A DNA stretch of 64,000 nucleotides from CADEFX01 sp963840425 (GCA_963840425.1 CAWIYZ010000001.1:206901-270900); one strand, 5' to 3'. Counted from the first letter of the stretch, positions 46,049 to 55,920 are shown. A program made the numbers and translations. Notes: generated by a model from the letters alone, not told the origin.

Positions 46049-46990
46049 ATGACCGCCTATATCATTAGGCGTCTGCTCGCCACGATCCCTGTAATGGTGA
46101 TCGTGGCGCTGTTCGTTTTCTTTCTGCTTCACCTCACGCCAGGCGATCCGGCGGCGGTTATCGCGGGCGACGAGGCGACACCGGCCGAGATCGAGGGGGT
46201 CCGCCGCAAGCTCGGCCTCGACCGGCCCGTGTGGGAACAGTTCGGGGTTTATGTCTGGAACCTGCTGCATGGGGATCTCGGCACGTCGATCTTCTCGAAC
46301 ATGCCCGTCACGACCCTGGTGAAGCAGCGGCTCGAACCGTCGATTGTGCTCGCCATTGCGACGCTTGTGGTTGCCGTTGCGTTCGCCATTCCCATGGGTG
46401 TCATTGCTGCGTGGAAGGCGAACTCGAGCATCGACCGGGTGGTCATGGGCTTCTCGGTTCTCGGGTTTGCCGTTCCAGTCTTTCTCGTGGGCTATCTGCT
46501 CATCTACATCTTTGCCATCCAGCTGCGCTGGCTCCCCGTTCAAGGCTATCGCCCCTTGGCGCAAGGGCTGGATGGCACGCTGCGGTCTATTGCTTTGCCG
46601 GCTTTCGCCCTTGGCATGGCCTATATGGCGTTGATCGCGCGCATCACACGCGCCAGCATGCTCGAAGTCCTCTCGGAAGATTATATCCGGACGGCGCATG
46701 CCAAGGGCGTCGCCACGCCGGGCGTCCTGCTGCGTCACTCCCTCAAGAATGCCGCTGTGCCGATCGTGACTGTCATCGGCATCGGCTTTGCGCTCCTGAT
46801 CTCCGGGGTCGTCATCACGGAAACCGTCTTCAATATCCCAGGTCTCGGGCGCCTGACCGTGGATGCCATTCTGAAGCGTGACTATCCGATCATTCAGGGC
46901 CTGATCATCCTGTTTGCTGGAGCCAAGGTGCTGATCAACCTGTTGATCGACATCAGCTACACGTTCTTCGATCCGCGCATTCGGCAGTGA
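46049..46990 (+). CDS. Peptide ABC transporter permease, DppB/OppB type
   Basis: 313 residues: MTAYIIRRLLATIPVMVIVA at the start, FFLLHLTPGDPAAVIAGDEA, six predicted helices and the EAA loop DYIRTAHAKGVATPGVLLRH. The end, VTETVFNIPGLGRLTVDAI then PIIQGLIILFAGAKVLINL, is typical of the family. It forms the heterodimeric channel with the DppC-type protein encoded 10 bases downstream. Confidence 0.94.
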   Translation: MTAYIIRRLLATIPVMVIVALFVFFLLHLTPGDPAAVIAGDEATPAEIEGVRRKLGLDRPVWEQFGVYVWNLLHGDLGTSIFSNMPVTTLVKQRLEPSIVLAIATLVVAVAFAIPMGVIAAWKANSSIDRVVMGFSVLGFAVPVFLVGYLLIYIFAIQLRWLPVQGYRPLAQGLDGTLRSIALPAFALGMAYMALIARITRASMLEVLSEDYIRTAHAKGVATPGVLLRHSLKNAAVPIVTVIGIGFALLISGVVITETVFNIPGLGRLTVDAILKRDYPIIQGLIILFAGAKVLINLLIDISYTFFDPRIRQ

Positions 46991-47000
46991 GGCGGGACCA

Positions 47001-47880
47001 ATGGCCACGACAGCCGCCCCTGTGCATTTGGCGCAAGCGCGACCCGGAGTGGGCGACCTGCTCATCTGGATCGGTCGCAACAAGACGATTGTTGGCGGTG
47101 TTCTAATCCTCGTCTCTCTTGTTTTTGTTGCGCTGCTGGCTCCTTGGCTTGCGGGCGATCCGCTGCAGTTCGAGCCGACCAACCGCCTGCGGCGCCCTTC
47201 CGATCAATTCTGGTTTGGCACCGATCAGTTCGGCCGCGATGTCTACAGCCGTGTCATCTACGGCACGCGCATCTCCCTGGTGGTCGGTCTCAGCGTTGCG
47301 GTGCTGGCAACAGCTGTCGGGTCTCGTGCTCGGAGTTCTGTGCGGCTACTACCGAGGTGTCGACGCGATCGTCATGCGCATCATGGACGGCATGATGGCG
47401 ATTCCGGCCATCCTGCTCGCGATCGCCCTTATCACTTTGATGAAGGCCAGCCTGCTCATCGTCGTCATAGCCATATCGATTCCGGAAATTCCACGGGTCG
47501 CGCGCCTGGTGCGTAGCGTCGTACTGACCGTACGCGGCCGCCCGTACATCGATGCAGCGATCGCCAGCGGCACGCGCAATGTCAAGATCATGGTGCGGCA
47601 CATTCTGCCAAACACCGTGGCGCCGCTGATCGTGCAGGCAACCTACGTCTGTGCATCGGCGATTCTTACAGAAGCCGGTCTGTCGTTTCTCGGAGCGGGC
47701 ACTCCACCCGAGATTCCCAGCTGGGGTAATGTCATCTCGTTGGGCCGGACCTTCTTCCAGATCGCGCCGTGGATCATCTTCTTTCCTGGCATCTTCCTCG
47801 CCGTCACGGTGCTGGCGATCAACCTAGTCGGCGACGGTCTCCGCGATACGCTGGATCCGCGCATCTCGCGGCGCATGTGA
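47001..47880 (+). pseudogene. Peptide ABC transporter permease, DppC/OppC type, one frameshift
   Basis: Starts MATTAAPVHLAQARPGVGDL. The frame is correct through FGTDQFGRDVYSRVIYG and VLATAVG, then shifts near 47325 within a GGG run. It continues as LVLGVLCGYYRGVDAIVMRI, the EAA loop YIDAAIASGTRNVKIMVRH and GAGTPPEIPSWGNVI to 47880. Deleting one G restores a normal protein of about 293 residues. The position in a homopolymer makes a sequencing indel plausible. Confidence 0.88.
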
Positions 47881-47887
47881 GGGTTGC

Positions 47888-48970
47888 ATGTTGATGCCGC
47901 CTGCCTCCTCAGCCAACAGCATGGATGCCGGCGCACGCGCATCAGACGTCGTTCTGGCCGTTCGAGACCTGAAAACGCAATTCTTTACACGCGATGGTGT
48001 GGTGCGCGCAGTCGACGGCATCTCGTTCGATCTACACCGGGGAGAGACTTTGTGTATCGTTGGCGAGTCCGGTTGCGGCAAGAGCGTTACAGCTCTGTCG
48101 ATTCTCGGTCTCATTCCGCAGACTGCCGGCCGCATTGTCGGGGGCTCGATCACATTCGAGGGTACCGAGCTCACGACATTGTCCGCGCAGGACATGCGCC
48201 GGATCCGGGGTAATCGTATCTCCATGATCTTCCAGGAGCCGATGACCTCGCTGAATCCTGTGCTGACCGTTGGTGCGCAGATCGCCGAGTCGCTGCAAAT
48301 CCATCAGAAACTCGGCCGCCGAGCTGCCTGGAATCGCGCAAACGAAATGCTGTCTCTCGTTCGTATCGCCGAGCCTAAACAGCGTGCCCACGAGTATCCG
48401 CATCAGTTGTCTGGCGGCATGCGTCAACGGGTCATGATCGCGATGGCGCTGGCTTGCAATCCGCAAGTTCTCATCGCGGACGAGCCCACGACGGCTCTCG
48501 ATGTCACGATCCAGGCGCAGATCCTGAACCTGATGCTCGAGCTCAAGGACCGTTTGGGCACGGCGATCATCCTGATAACACATGACTTGGGCGTCGTCGC
48601 CGAAATCGCACAGCGGGTCATTGTCATGTACGCGGGTCGGGTAGCCGAAGAAGCGTCTGTCGATGAGCTCCTGCGCAATCCAAAGCATCCCTACACGTGC
48701 GGCCTGATCGGCTCCATCCCCCGCCGCCGTGCTGCTGGCGAACGCCGGCTCATCCGCAGTCGTCTGCAGGAAATCGCAGGCATCGTCCCATCATTGCGCG
48801 AGGACATCCCGGGCTGTGCCTTTGCGCCCCGCTGCGATCTCGCCAATGAACGCTGCAAGTCGAAGCAGCCTGCGCTGGATGAGATTGCGCTCAATCACTA
48901 TGCGGCGTGCTGGGAACTGGAACGTGCCGAGCAAAGGCTGGAGGGCGTTTCGGTGCGCGAGCAGATATGA
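47888..48970 (+). CDS. Peptide ABC transporter ATP-binding protein, DppD/OppD type
   Basis: 360 residues with Walker A GESGCGKSVTALS, signature LSGGMRQRVMIAMALA and Walker B VLIADEPTTALD. The C-terminal extension has the oligopeptide/dipeptide transporter cysteines (DIPGCAFAPRCDLANERC) that bind an iron-sulfur cluster in characterised relatives. Eight bases separate it from the DppC stop, and its end overlaps the DppF-type gene by ATGA. Confidence 0.93.
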   Translation: MLMPPASSANSMDAGARASDVVLAVRDLKTQFFTRDGVVRAVDGISFDLHRGETLCIVGESGCGKSVTALSILGLIPQTAGRIVGGSITFEGTELTTLSAQDMRRIRGNRISMIFQEPMTSLNPVLTVGAQIAESLQIHQKLGRRAAWNRANEMLSLVRIAEPKQRAHEYPHQLSGGMRQRVMIAMALACNPQVLIADEPTTALDVTIQAQILNLMLELKDRLGTAIILITHDLGVVAEIAQRVIVMYAGRVAEEASVDELLRNPKHPYTCGLIGSIPRRRAAGERRLIRSRLQEIAGIVPSLREDIPGCAFAPRCDLANERCKSKQPALDEIALNHYAACWELERAEQRLEGVSVREQI

Positions 48971-49977
48971 CGCCAGCAGACACGGTTCTGAAGGTTACGA
49001 ACCTGAAGAAGCATTTCCCGGTCCATCGGGGTCTGCTGTCCCGCACTGTTGCGCACGTGCAGGCAGTCGATGGCGTGTCCTTCACCATCCGCCGCGGTGA
49101 GACGCTGTGCCTGGTGGGAGAGTCCGGTTGCGGCAAGTCAACCGTTGCCAGGAGCGTGGCGCGTCTGGAGGAGCCGACCGCGGGGAGCATTGAGCTCAAC
49201 GGAGTGGATATTACGAAGCTCAACCAGGATGCGCTGCGTGAGCACCGCCGTGACATGCAGATGGTCTTTCAAGACCCATACTCCTCGCTCAATCCCAGGA
49301 TGTCCGCGGGTGAAATCGTCAGCGAGCCGCTCGCCAACTTCGGTGTTGCCGCCGGCAAAGAGCTCGAGCGGCGCGTGGCCGCTCTTTTCGAGCGCGTTGG
49401 GCTGCGACCGGAGATGATGGCGAAGTACCCGCACGAATTTTCCGGCGGCCAGCGGCAGCGCCTGGGCATCGCCCGAGCTCTGGCCGTCAATCCGCGCCTT
49501 GTCATTGCCGACGAGCCCGTGTCGGCTCTCGACGTCTCGGTGCAGGCTCAGGTCCTCAATCTGCTGATCGATCTCCAGGAGGAGTTTCATCTCGGCTATC
49601 TCTTTGTCTCGCATGATCTCGCTGTGGTGGAGCATATCGGCCATCGGATAGCGGTCATGTATCTCGGCCGCATTGTCGAGCTGGCTGACAACGCTGATCT
49701 GTTCGACCGGCCCCTGCACCCCTACACCGAAGCTCTGCTTGCGGCGGCACCGCAACCTGAACCCGGCACCAAGCGCAAACGCATGATCATTGAGGGCGAC
49801 GTTCCGAGCCCGATCAACCCACCCTCCGGGTGCCGCTTCCACACGCGCTGTCCCTATGCCTTGCCGGCTTGCAAAGTGACTGACCCACCACTGCTCGAGG
49901 TGGCTCCCGGTCATCACGTGGCTTGCCTGCGCCGCCCTGTCGGCGGCGATCATGCGCCGCTGTCCGTGTCAGGTTGA
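48967..49977 (+). CDS. Peptide ABC transporter ATP-binding protein, DppF/OppF type
   Basis: 336 residues from the ATG at 48967, which overlaps the preceding stop codon (ATGA). Walker A is GESGCGKSTVARS, signature FSGGQRQRLGIARALAVN, Walker B LVIADEPVSALD. The C-terminal oligopeptide domain has cysteines in GCRFHTRCPYALPAC. Second ATPase subunit of the Dpp-type transporter and last gene of the operon beginning with the M81 peptidase at 42837. Confidence 0.94.
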   Translation: MTPADTVLKVTNLKKHFPVHRGLLSRTVAHVQAVDGVSFTIRRGETLCLVGESGCGKSTVARSVARLEEPTAGSIELNGVDITKLNQDALREHRRDMQMVFQDPYSSLNPRMSAGEIVSEPLANFGVAAGKELERRVAALFERVGLRPEMMAKYPHEFSGGQRQRLGIARALAVNPRLVIADEPVSALDVSVQAQVLNLLIDLQEEFHLGYLFVSHDLAVVEHIGHRIAVMYLGRIVELADNADLFDRPLHPYTEALLAAAPQPEPGTKRKRMIIEGDVPSPINPPSGCRFHTRCPYALPACKVTDPPLLEVAPGHHVACLRRPVGGDHAPLSVSG

Positions 49978-50187
49978 AAAGGGATAGGGCAAAACTGGCT
50001 TCCGGCGCCCAAGCGCGATTTCTTCCCGCAATTCTACCAGCCGTGCCAGGAGCCGCCGAGCGGAGCGTACCTGCTGCCATCAGCGACCAGATCTGGTCGT
50101 CACTTGACGATTCCAATCTTGTCGAACTCGGCGTCGACCAATTGACGACGTTGATGATGCGATACTGAAGATTGCTTTTTTCGACAC

Positions 50188-52155
50188 CTACTGAGAGATC
50201 GCAGCCCGATAGCGTGCGATGGCCGCCTCGACGACGGATTCCACGTCCTCGTCAAGCAGGTAGCGCTCGGACGCGAGCCGCAGCGCCGCTGCGCGCACCT
50301 TGGTGCCGTAATCGGCCTCGTCCCGGTAGCGCTCGGCGAGCGATCTGCGCGGATCGCCTGTCGCCGCGCGGATGGCCTCGTCCGGCGCGAACCAGAGCGT
50401 GAGGCCGTTCATCGCAACGATCTGCTCGGGCGATCCTGTGACGGGATCGCGTGGGTTCCAGCCGGCATGCGTGCCGACCGGCACCGTAATGTCCGGCATG
50501 CGGATGCCCGCCGTTTCGTTGCCGTCCACGTCCACTGCCGAGACGAGGGCCGGATAGAACGCGCCCTCCTGCGCTGGATAGCGGCCGATGCCGGTCGCTT
50601 CGTCGCCACCCATATCCACGGTCCGGATGAATGGAAGCCGCTGCGGGTCCGGTGGAGTTAAGCCGGGCAGGCGTACGAACGCTGCGAGCACCTCCTCACG
50701 GTCAACCGCCGTAGCGTCGGAAAGACGGGGGTGCCGGCTGGGCGGCGGATCGATGCCCTGGATGATCCAGCGATCGAGATTTATTAGCGCAGCGCGGTGC
50801 AGCGGCAGGTAGTCGAGCACGTTCAGCTGATAGCGGGCGATCGTGCCCGTTCCAGGGTTCGTACGCGACTGGCCGAGGTAGCCCGGCGTGTGCTGCGCGC
50901 CGGCGAATAAGTATCTCCGCGTCGAAGGATGCTCGGACAGGTCGTGCCCAACCGTCGTGTCGATGTGCGCGAGCGCGGCGTCGCCCCGCCAATACTCGGC
51001 GGCGCTGTCGGTGGAGATGATCTTCGGCAGGTCGCCGGCCGCCGCGAGCCGGTCGAGGAGCCCGCCCGTGCGCCCCGCTATCGGGTCGGACGTCACCACA
51101 TCGGCAAACGGAAAGACGTGGCCCCACAACGGTGTTGTCTGGTTGGAGGGCTGCGCGAAGCGGTGATTGAAGGCTCCCCGTCGTGCCCCCGCGACGTGAA
51201 CGTGGAAGCCATCGTAGGCACGGCTGCCGTCCTCGCAACGGTTGAGGCCGAGGCTCAAGAAATGCCGCTGCATCCGCCCCGTCTGCGAGATGCCGTAGAG
51301 GATGAGGGCGCGGAACCCGTTGCCGCTTGGATTGTTGGCCGAGGGCGCGCGCAGAAATGCCGCCACGTCGCGCGCGGCGAGGAGGCCAAGTCCAGCCACC
51401 GGTGCCCGATCGGTCTCGTAGACGAGCTGATAGATGCGCCCAGGCTCGAAACCGCCCTCGAGCCAGACGTGCTCGGCCGACGGCTCCACAGCGCCCGAGG
51501 GGGTCTCGCGTGCGAAGCGCCAGCGCGAGCGCGGTATCAGAGTGTCCTCACCGTCCTCCCAGTCGCGCACGAGGAGACGGGCGTCGAGCTGCTCCCCGGG
51601 CGCGGCGGGGAGCGGCCGGTGGACGCGGTCGGCGAGGAGGCGCGTCGTCCCGCGCTCGTTAGGTCGGATCTCGACCATGGTCTCGCCGCCGATGCGCTTG
51701 CCATCTTCCATGGCTGAAGGTGCGGCGAGGCCCAGCAGCTCCGCACTCGGGTAGACGTCCCATTGCCAGCCGATGGAGGCTACCGTGTAGCCGCGGGCAA
51801 ACAGGAAGCCGTCGCCGGGATGCGCCTGCGGCCCCACGGGCGCATCGGGCGGCGCGCAATTCATCATGGCGACGACGCGGCGGCGGCCGCGGTTGGGCAG
51901 CTCCACGATGCAGCGACGGTTCGCCTGTCTGGCGTCCACCGGCTGCACGACGGACAAGTCTGCCGTGAACTCGACCAGCCCAGCCGCATTGCGCGGCGCC
52001 AGCTTTAAGTCGCAGATTTGGGCGTTTGCCGGGTGGATCGGGTCGACCGCGAAGTGCGCCGTGCCGTCCACCTGTTCGTAGCTGCCTACCTCGCCGAAGC
52101 GTCGGTTCCCGGCATAGGGCACGCGCGACGTGATCTCAAATCTCGTGAGAGGCAT
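50188..52155 (-). CDS. Large alpha/beta hydrolase domain protein (Abhydrolase_10-like)
   Basis: 655 residues from the ATG at 52155, preceded by GAGGAG. The nucleophile elbow is probably YGISQTGRMQRHFL (G-x-S-x-T-G), following ALILYGIS. Other conserved stretches are FEITSRVPYAGNRRFGEVG, CIVELPNRGRRRVVAMMN and GFLFARGYTVASIGWQWD. This family is cytosolic and largely uncharacterised, found near catabolic genes for aromatic or alicyclic esters and amides. There is no signal peptide. The frame is open upstream to 52338 but the added sequence is not family-like. It is convergent with the peptide transporter operon. Confidence 0.82.
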   Translation of the reverse strand: MPLTRFEITSRVPYAGNRRFGEVGSYEQVDGTAHFAVDPIHPANAQICDLKLAPRNAAGLVEFTADLSVVQPVDARQANRRCIVELPNRGRRRVVAMMNCAPPDAPVGPQAHPGDGFLFARGYTVASIGWQWDVYPSAELLGLAAPSAMEDGKRIGGETMVEIRPNERGTTRLLADRVHRPLPAAPGEQLDARLLVRDWEDGEDTLIPRSRWRFARETPSGAVEPSAEHVWLEGGFEPGRIYQLVYETDRAPVAGLGLLAARDVAAFLRAPSANNPSGNGFRALILYGISQTGRMQRHFLSLGLNRCEDGSRAYDGFHVHVAGARRGAFNHRFAQPSNQTTPLWGHVFPFADVVTSDPIAGRTGGLLDRLAAAGDLPKIISTDSAAEYWRGDAALAHIDTTVGHDLSEHPSTRRYLFAGAQHTPGYLGQSRTNPGTGTIARYQLNVLDYLPLHRAALINLDRWIIQGIDPPPSRHPRLSDATAVDREEVLAAFVRLPGLTPPDPQRLPFIRTVDMGGDEATGIGRYPAQEGAFYPALVSAVDVDGNETAGIRMPDITVPVGTHAGWNPRDPVTGSPEQIVAMNGLTLWFAPDEAIRAATGDPRRSLAERYRDEADYGTKVRAAALRLASERYLLDEDVESVVEAAIARYRAAISQ

Positions 52156-52604
52156 CGGGGCTCCTCGCAGGTGACCGGGTGCTCGAACACGCTCCGACGA
52201 TGCAGGATCGACCCCGGACACACAAGCGTCCGCGGCGGGTGTTGCTCCGGCTCCTGCCAGGCGCTGGACGGCGCGGTGGGCGGGATACGTGAGCGCCGAT
52301 AGATGGACCACGCCCTCAAGATGCGCATGGCCGTCCAAGCTGACAAATCAAGGGTGAGGGCGGGGCCGACCCGTCGGCCACGAGAACGCTCACCATGAGT
52401 TTCCAAAAGCCGCCTGATGCTTGCATAGCGCTTACAAGCGTAACACGCGATCCAAGAAAACCTTTTAAGATCAAATAATTTGGCGATGTGGGAGAATCCG
52501 TACCCAGACACTAGAGCCCGTTCTCCTTGAATGGAATCGCGGGGGATTCCCATGCGGGGTCGAATATGATTTAAGCTGCGTGCTGGAGACGGAGGCCAGC
52601 ATGC
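52156..52604. other. Stretch without a supported gene
   Basis: Upstream region of the large hydrolase; no gene-like frame. It ends at the IS630 remnant. Confidence 0.4.
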
Positions 52605-52905
52605 ATGGCACGAGCTTATTCGCTTGATCTGCGTGAGCGCGTGGTGGCGGCGGTTGGGTCCGGGCAGAGCTGCCGCGAGGTGGCGGCGCGTTTCGGGCTT
52701 GCAGTCTCGACGGTGGTGAAGTGGCGCCAGCGCTATCGCGCCACGGGGGACATGGCGGCCAAACCGAGAGGCGGCAGCAAACTGCGGGCGCTGGTGGATG
52801 TCAAAGACTGGGTGCTTGGACGGGTGGCGGCGGAGCCGCACGTGACCACGCGTGCCCTGGCCGCCGAACTCACCGAGCGCGGTCGCGACGTGAGCCACGT
52901 GAGTA
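52605..52905 (+). pseudogene. IS630 family transposase, N-terminal fragment
   Basis: MARAYSLDLRERVVAAVGSG, VAARFGLAVSTVVKWRQRYR and KLRALVDVKDWVLGRVAAEP are the double helix-turn-helix of IS630 transposases. After ERGRDVSHVS the similarity stops at about 52903, and the DDE catalytic domain is missing. The region to 53233 holds no recognisable gene. The truncation lies next to a headless tctB, so transposition or deletion probably removed the upstream part of the tricarboxylate transport operon. Confidence 0.85.
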
Positions 52906-53233
52906 TGGGTGAGAGGATGGGTGGACCCACGGTGCAGCCACAAGATTACTTCCAAATCAATTGGTTAGGTCTTTTAGAGCTTTGTTGTCTACCTCCCTTG
53001 GGCAGCTCGATCTGTTGTCGGCCGAGGACGAAAACAGCGTACGAAGTAGCCCCGCCGGAATTTTGGCAATTCAGCTCCCGGTAATGGCAATGATCGAATG
53101 CCAGGCACTGGGCGATCACGCGGGCCACGTGCAGCAGCTTGCGCCGCAAGAAGCTTGCGACCGCCGACTAGCCGTGAACTCATGAATTAGCGGCCTCGAT
53201 CAACCGTCTAGCAACTTTGATTGCGTCGGATTT
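52906..53233. other. Rearranged stretch between IS630 remnant and tctB fragment
   Basis: A minus-strand frame (52946-53149, VARVIAQCLAFDHCHYREL) is the only mildly protein-like segment; no family recognised. Confidence 0.3.
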
Positions 53234-53452
53234 TTGGTCCGTTCTTGCCCCATATCAGACGTCAGCGCGATCGATCTCAATGTCGCAGAAGTCCCAGAAG
53301 TAGCCGTGATGCTGTTTTTTCTGCGTTTTGGCGTGCCCGCGTTCAAGGGTGCGATCATCGCCGCGCTGATGATCGTCTTCATTCAAATCAGCTTCGTGAG
53401 CCTGCTTCGTGTGCCGTTACCGCGCGGCATTCTTGATCGCCTGCTGTGGTGA
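53234..53452 (+). pseudogene. tctB: Tripartite tricarboxylate transporter TctB, C-terminal fragment
   Basis: Only the last membrane segment survives: VMLFFLRFGVPAFKGAIIAA, LMIVFIQISFVSLLRVPLPRG. The preceding residues (from MVRSCPISDVS) do not look like TctB. The first three helices and the binding protein TctC, normally upstream, are absent from the window. TctA follows three bases after the stop. Confidence 0.75.
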
Positions 53453-53455
53453 ACC

Positions 53456-54952
53456 ATGGACTCGGTTGTCGCCGGCCTCTTGCTGCTTCTCGACCCCTAC
53501 GTGATCGTGGTGATCATCGCATCGGCTGCGCTCGGGCTATTCGTCGGTGCTGTTCCGGGCCTGACTGCCGCGATGGCAATTGCGCTGCTCGTTCCTGTGA
53601 CCTTCTTCATGCCGCCGGTGCCCGCCCTGGCCGCAATGGTGACCACCAGCGCTATGGGAATCTTTGCAGGCGACATTCCGGGAGCCTTGTTGCGAATACC
53701 GGGCACGCCCGCCTCGGCCGCGTACGCCGACGAGGCCTACGCCATGACACGCAAGGGCCAGGGAGAGGTGGCCCTGGGCGCCGGATTGGTGTTCTCCGCA
53801 CTCGGCGGCATGCTCGGCACCGTCGTACTCGTGTTGGCAGCCCCGACACTCGCCGAGTTTGCGCTGAACTTCAGTTCCTTCGAGTATTTCTGGCTCGTTT
53901 GCCTAGGGCTGACGTGTGCTGTGTTCGTGGCAAGGGGGTCGCTGCTTAAGGCGCTATTGTCGCTCCAGATCGGGCTGTTGGTCGCCTGCATCGGCATGGA
54001 GAACCCAGCGGCCTATCCGCGCTTCACCTTTGGCTTCACCGAGTTGACCGCGGCCATAGAGTTCATTCCAGCCATGATTGGGCTTTTCGCCATCTCTGAG
54101 ATCCTGCGGATGATGAGCCAGCCAAATCAGAGCCTTCCGCCGGTACAGATGCCGAGTGGCTCTCTGTTTGCAGGGCAATGGAAACTGGCCAAGCTTTATC
54201 CCAAGCAGTGGCTGCGGGGCTCGGCAATCGGTACGCTGATCGGTGCTTTGCCGGGCGCGGGATGCGACATAGCGGCGTGGGTCACCTATGCCACGAGCAA
54301 GCGCTTCTCCAAAGAACCCGAGAAATTCGGGACCGGTCACGTCGAGGGGATCGTCGAAAGCGGCGCAGCAAACAACGCGGCCGTCAGCGGCACTTGGATC
54401 CCGGCGCTTGTGTTCGGGATCCCTGGTGACACCATCACGGCAATCGTGATCGGCGTGCTCTATCTGAAGAACCTGGTACCCGGCCCGTTGATTTTCCAGA
54501 ATCAGCCAGAGGTGATTACCGCGCTCTTCGCCGTCTTCTTCATCGCTAACCTTCTGATGCTGCCGTTCGGTTGGCTCGCGATCAAACTCTCGGTCCAGAT
54601 GCTGCGCGTCTCGCGTTCCATTCTGATGCCGATCATCATGATCTTCTGCATCGTCGGCGCCTTCGCCATCACCAATAGCGCCTTTGCAATCGGCGTGATG
54701 CTGATATTCGGGGTTCTGGGTTTCGTGCTCGAAGATCACGGGTTTCCGGTCGCACCGATCATTCTTGGTATCGTGCTCGGCCCGCTGCTCGAGCAGAACT
54801 TCTTTAGTTCGATGCTGAAGGCAGACGGGTCGGTACTCGCATTCTTCTCGCGTCCGATCGCCGGTGTGCTCGGGATCGCGACGCTGCTGCTCTGGACTGC
54901 CATGCTGTACTATTGGATGCGCAGCCGGCGCATGAATGAGGCGGCCGCCTAG
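53456..54952 (+). CDS. tctA: Tripartite tricarboxylate transporter large permease TctA
   Basis: 498 residues, about 12 membrane helices. Characteristic segments are LGLFVGAVPGLTAAMAIALL near the start (the repeated GxxPGLT motif), GDIPGALLRIPGTPASAAYA, and GALPGAGCDIAAWVTYA in the second half. It carries the solute, typically citrate or another di- or tricarboxylate, using a sodium or proton gradient with TctB and TctC. Since TctB here is only a fragment and TctC is missing, the system is likely incomplete unless orphan partners exist elsewhere. Confidence 0.93.
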   Translation: MDSVVAGLLLLLDPYVIVVIIASAALGLFVGAVPGLTAAMAIALLVPVTFFMPPVPALAAMVTTSAMGIFAGDIPGALLRIPGTPASAAYADEAYAMTRKGQGEVALGAGLVFSALGGMLGTVVLVLAAPTLAEFALNFSSFEYFWLVCLGLTCAVFVARGSLLKALLSLQIGLLVACIGMENPAAYPRFTFGFTELTAAIEFIPAMIGLFAISEILRMMSQPNQSLPPVQMPSGSLFAGQWKLAKLYPKQWLRGSAIGTLIGALPGAGCDIAAWVTYATSKRFSKEPEKFGTGHVEGIVESGAANNAAVSGTWIPALVFGIPGDTITAIVIGVLYLKNLVPGPLIFQNQPEVITALFAVFFIANLLMLPFGWLAIKLSVQMLRVSRSILMPIIMIFCIVGAFAITNSAFAIGVMLIFGVLGFVLEDHGFPVAPIILGIVLGPLLEQNFFSSMLKADGSVLAFFSRPIAGVLGIATLLLWTAMLYYWMRSRRMNEAAA

Positions 54953-54982
54953 TGCCGGAGCGATAGGAACGGGAGGCATTTA

Positions 54983-55834
54983 ATGAAGCTACTTCGCCAC
55001 GGGCCTTGGGGTCAGGAAAAGCCAGGTCTCATCGATCGCGAAGGAGCGATCCGTGACCTTTCAGGAGTGATCGCTGACGTCGCGCCCGAGATCCTTTCGC
55101 CATCGGCACTCGACCGGCTACGCGGCATCGATCCGGCCAGTCTCCCTCGCGTATCGGGCACGCCGCGTATAGGACCCTGCATTGCGCGGGTTCCACAAAT
55201 GGTCTGCACGGGCCTCAACTATTTCGACCACGTCAAGGAGGTTAAGGCAGCCATCCCAACCGAGCCGGTCATGTTCCTCAAGAGCATCTCTGCGATCAAC
55301 GGTCCCAACGACGACATCATGCTGCCCAAGGGCTCGGAGAGGACCGATTGGGAGATCGAGCTTGGCGTCGCCATTGGTACCAGGACATCAAATGTGTCCG
55401 AGCGTGACGCGCTGACACGCGTTGCCGGCTATTGTGTCGCCAACGATGTATCGGAGCGCGCGTTCCAGTTTGAGCGCGGTGAGCCTTCCCCGCCGAAGGG
55501 CAAATGTGCGGATACCTTCGCGCCGATCGGTCCGTATCTGGTAACGGCCGACGAGGTGCCCGATCCGCAGGCCCTCGACCTCTTTTGCGACGTGAGCGGT
55601 ACACGCATGCAGAGCGGTTCGACCCGAGACATGATCTTCAGTTGCGCGTTCCTGATCAGCTACATGAGTCAGTGCGTGACACTACAGCCGGGCGACATCA
55701 TCCTAACAGGAACGCCCGCCGGCACCGGTCTTGGTCAGAAACCTCCGCGTTATCTGAGGCCGGGGGACACTCTGCATGCCGGTATCAGTGGCCTTGGGGA
55801 GCAGCGCGCCTCGATCGTTCCCAATCGCGCTTGA
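54983..55834 (+). CDS. Fumarylacetoacetate hydrolase family protein
   Basis: 283 residues with the FAH C-terminal domain: ICTGLNY-like MVCTGLNYFDHVKEV, WEIELGVAIGTRTSNVSERD (metal-binding Glu), GYCVANDVSERAFQFERG and QPGDIILTGTPAGTGLG. The family hydrolyses or decarboxylates 2-oxo acids and 2-hydroxy-dienoates, or opens ureidoglycolate. GGGAGG lies upstream of the ATG. It is 30 bases after tctA and probably co-transcribed, so it may act on the imported carboxylate. Convergent with the TRAP transporter. Confidence 0.9.
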   Translation: MKLLRHGPWGQEKPGLIDREGAIRDLSGVIADVAPEILSPSALDRLRGIDPASLPRVSGTPRIGPCIARVPQMVCTGLNYFDHVKEVKAAIPTEPVMFLKSISAINGPNDDIMLPKGSERTDWEIELGVAIGTRTSNVSERDALTRVAGYCVANDVSERAFQFERGEPSPPKGKCADTFAPIGPYLVTADEVPDPQALDLFCDVSGTRMQSGSTRDMIFSCAFLISYMSQCVTLQPGDIILTGTPAGTGLGQKPPRYLRPGDTLHAGISGLGEQRASIVPNRA

Positions 55835-55920
55835 AGGGATTGACACTGGCAAATGCGGCTTTGAGGATCGAACGGCTGGGTTCGCGTTTGACCATCCTAC
55901 CTGCAAGAAGTTGCCGGTAT

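Noticed and set aside
45731..47182. Long minus-strand frame of 483 codons
   Set aside because: It is antisense to the peptide-binding protein and DppB genes and has the Asp/Arg/His-rich composition of a GC-driven shadow.
53954..54979. Minus-strand frame of 341 codons
   Set aside because: Antisense to tctA; composition (His, Asp, Arg) is that of a reversed membrane protein gene.
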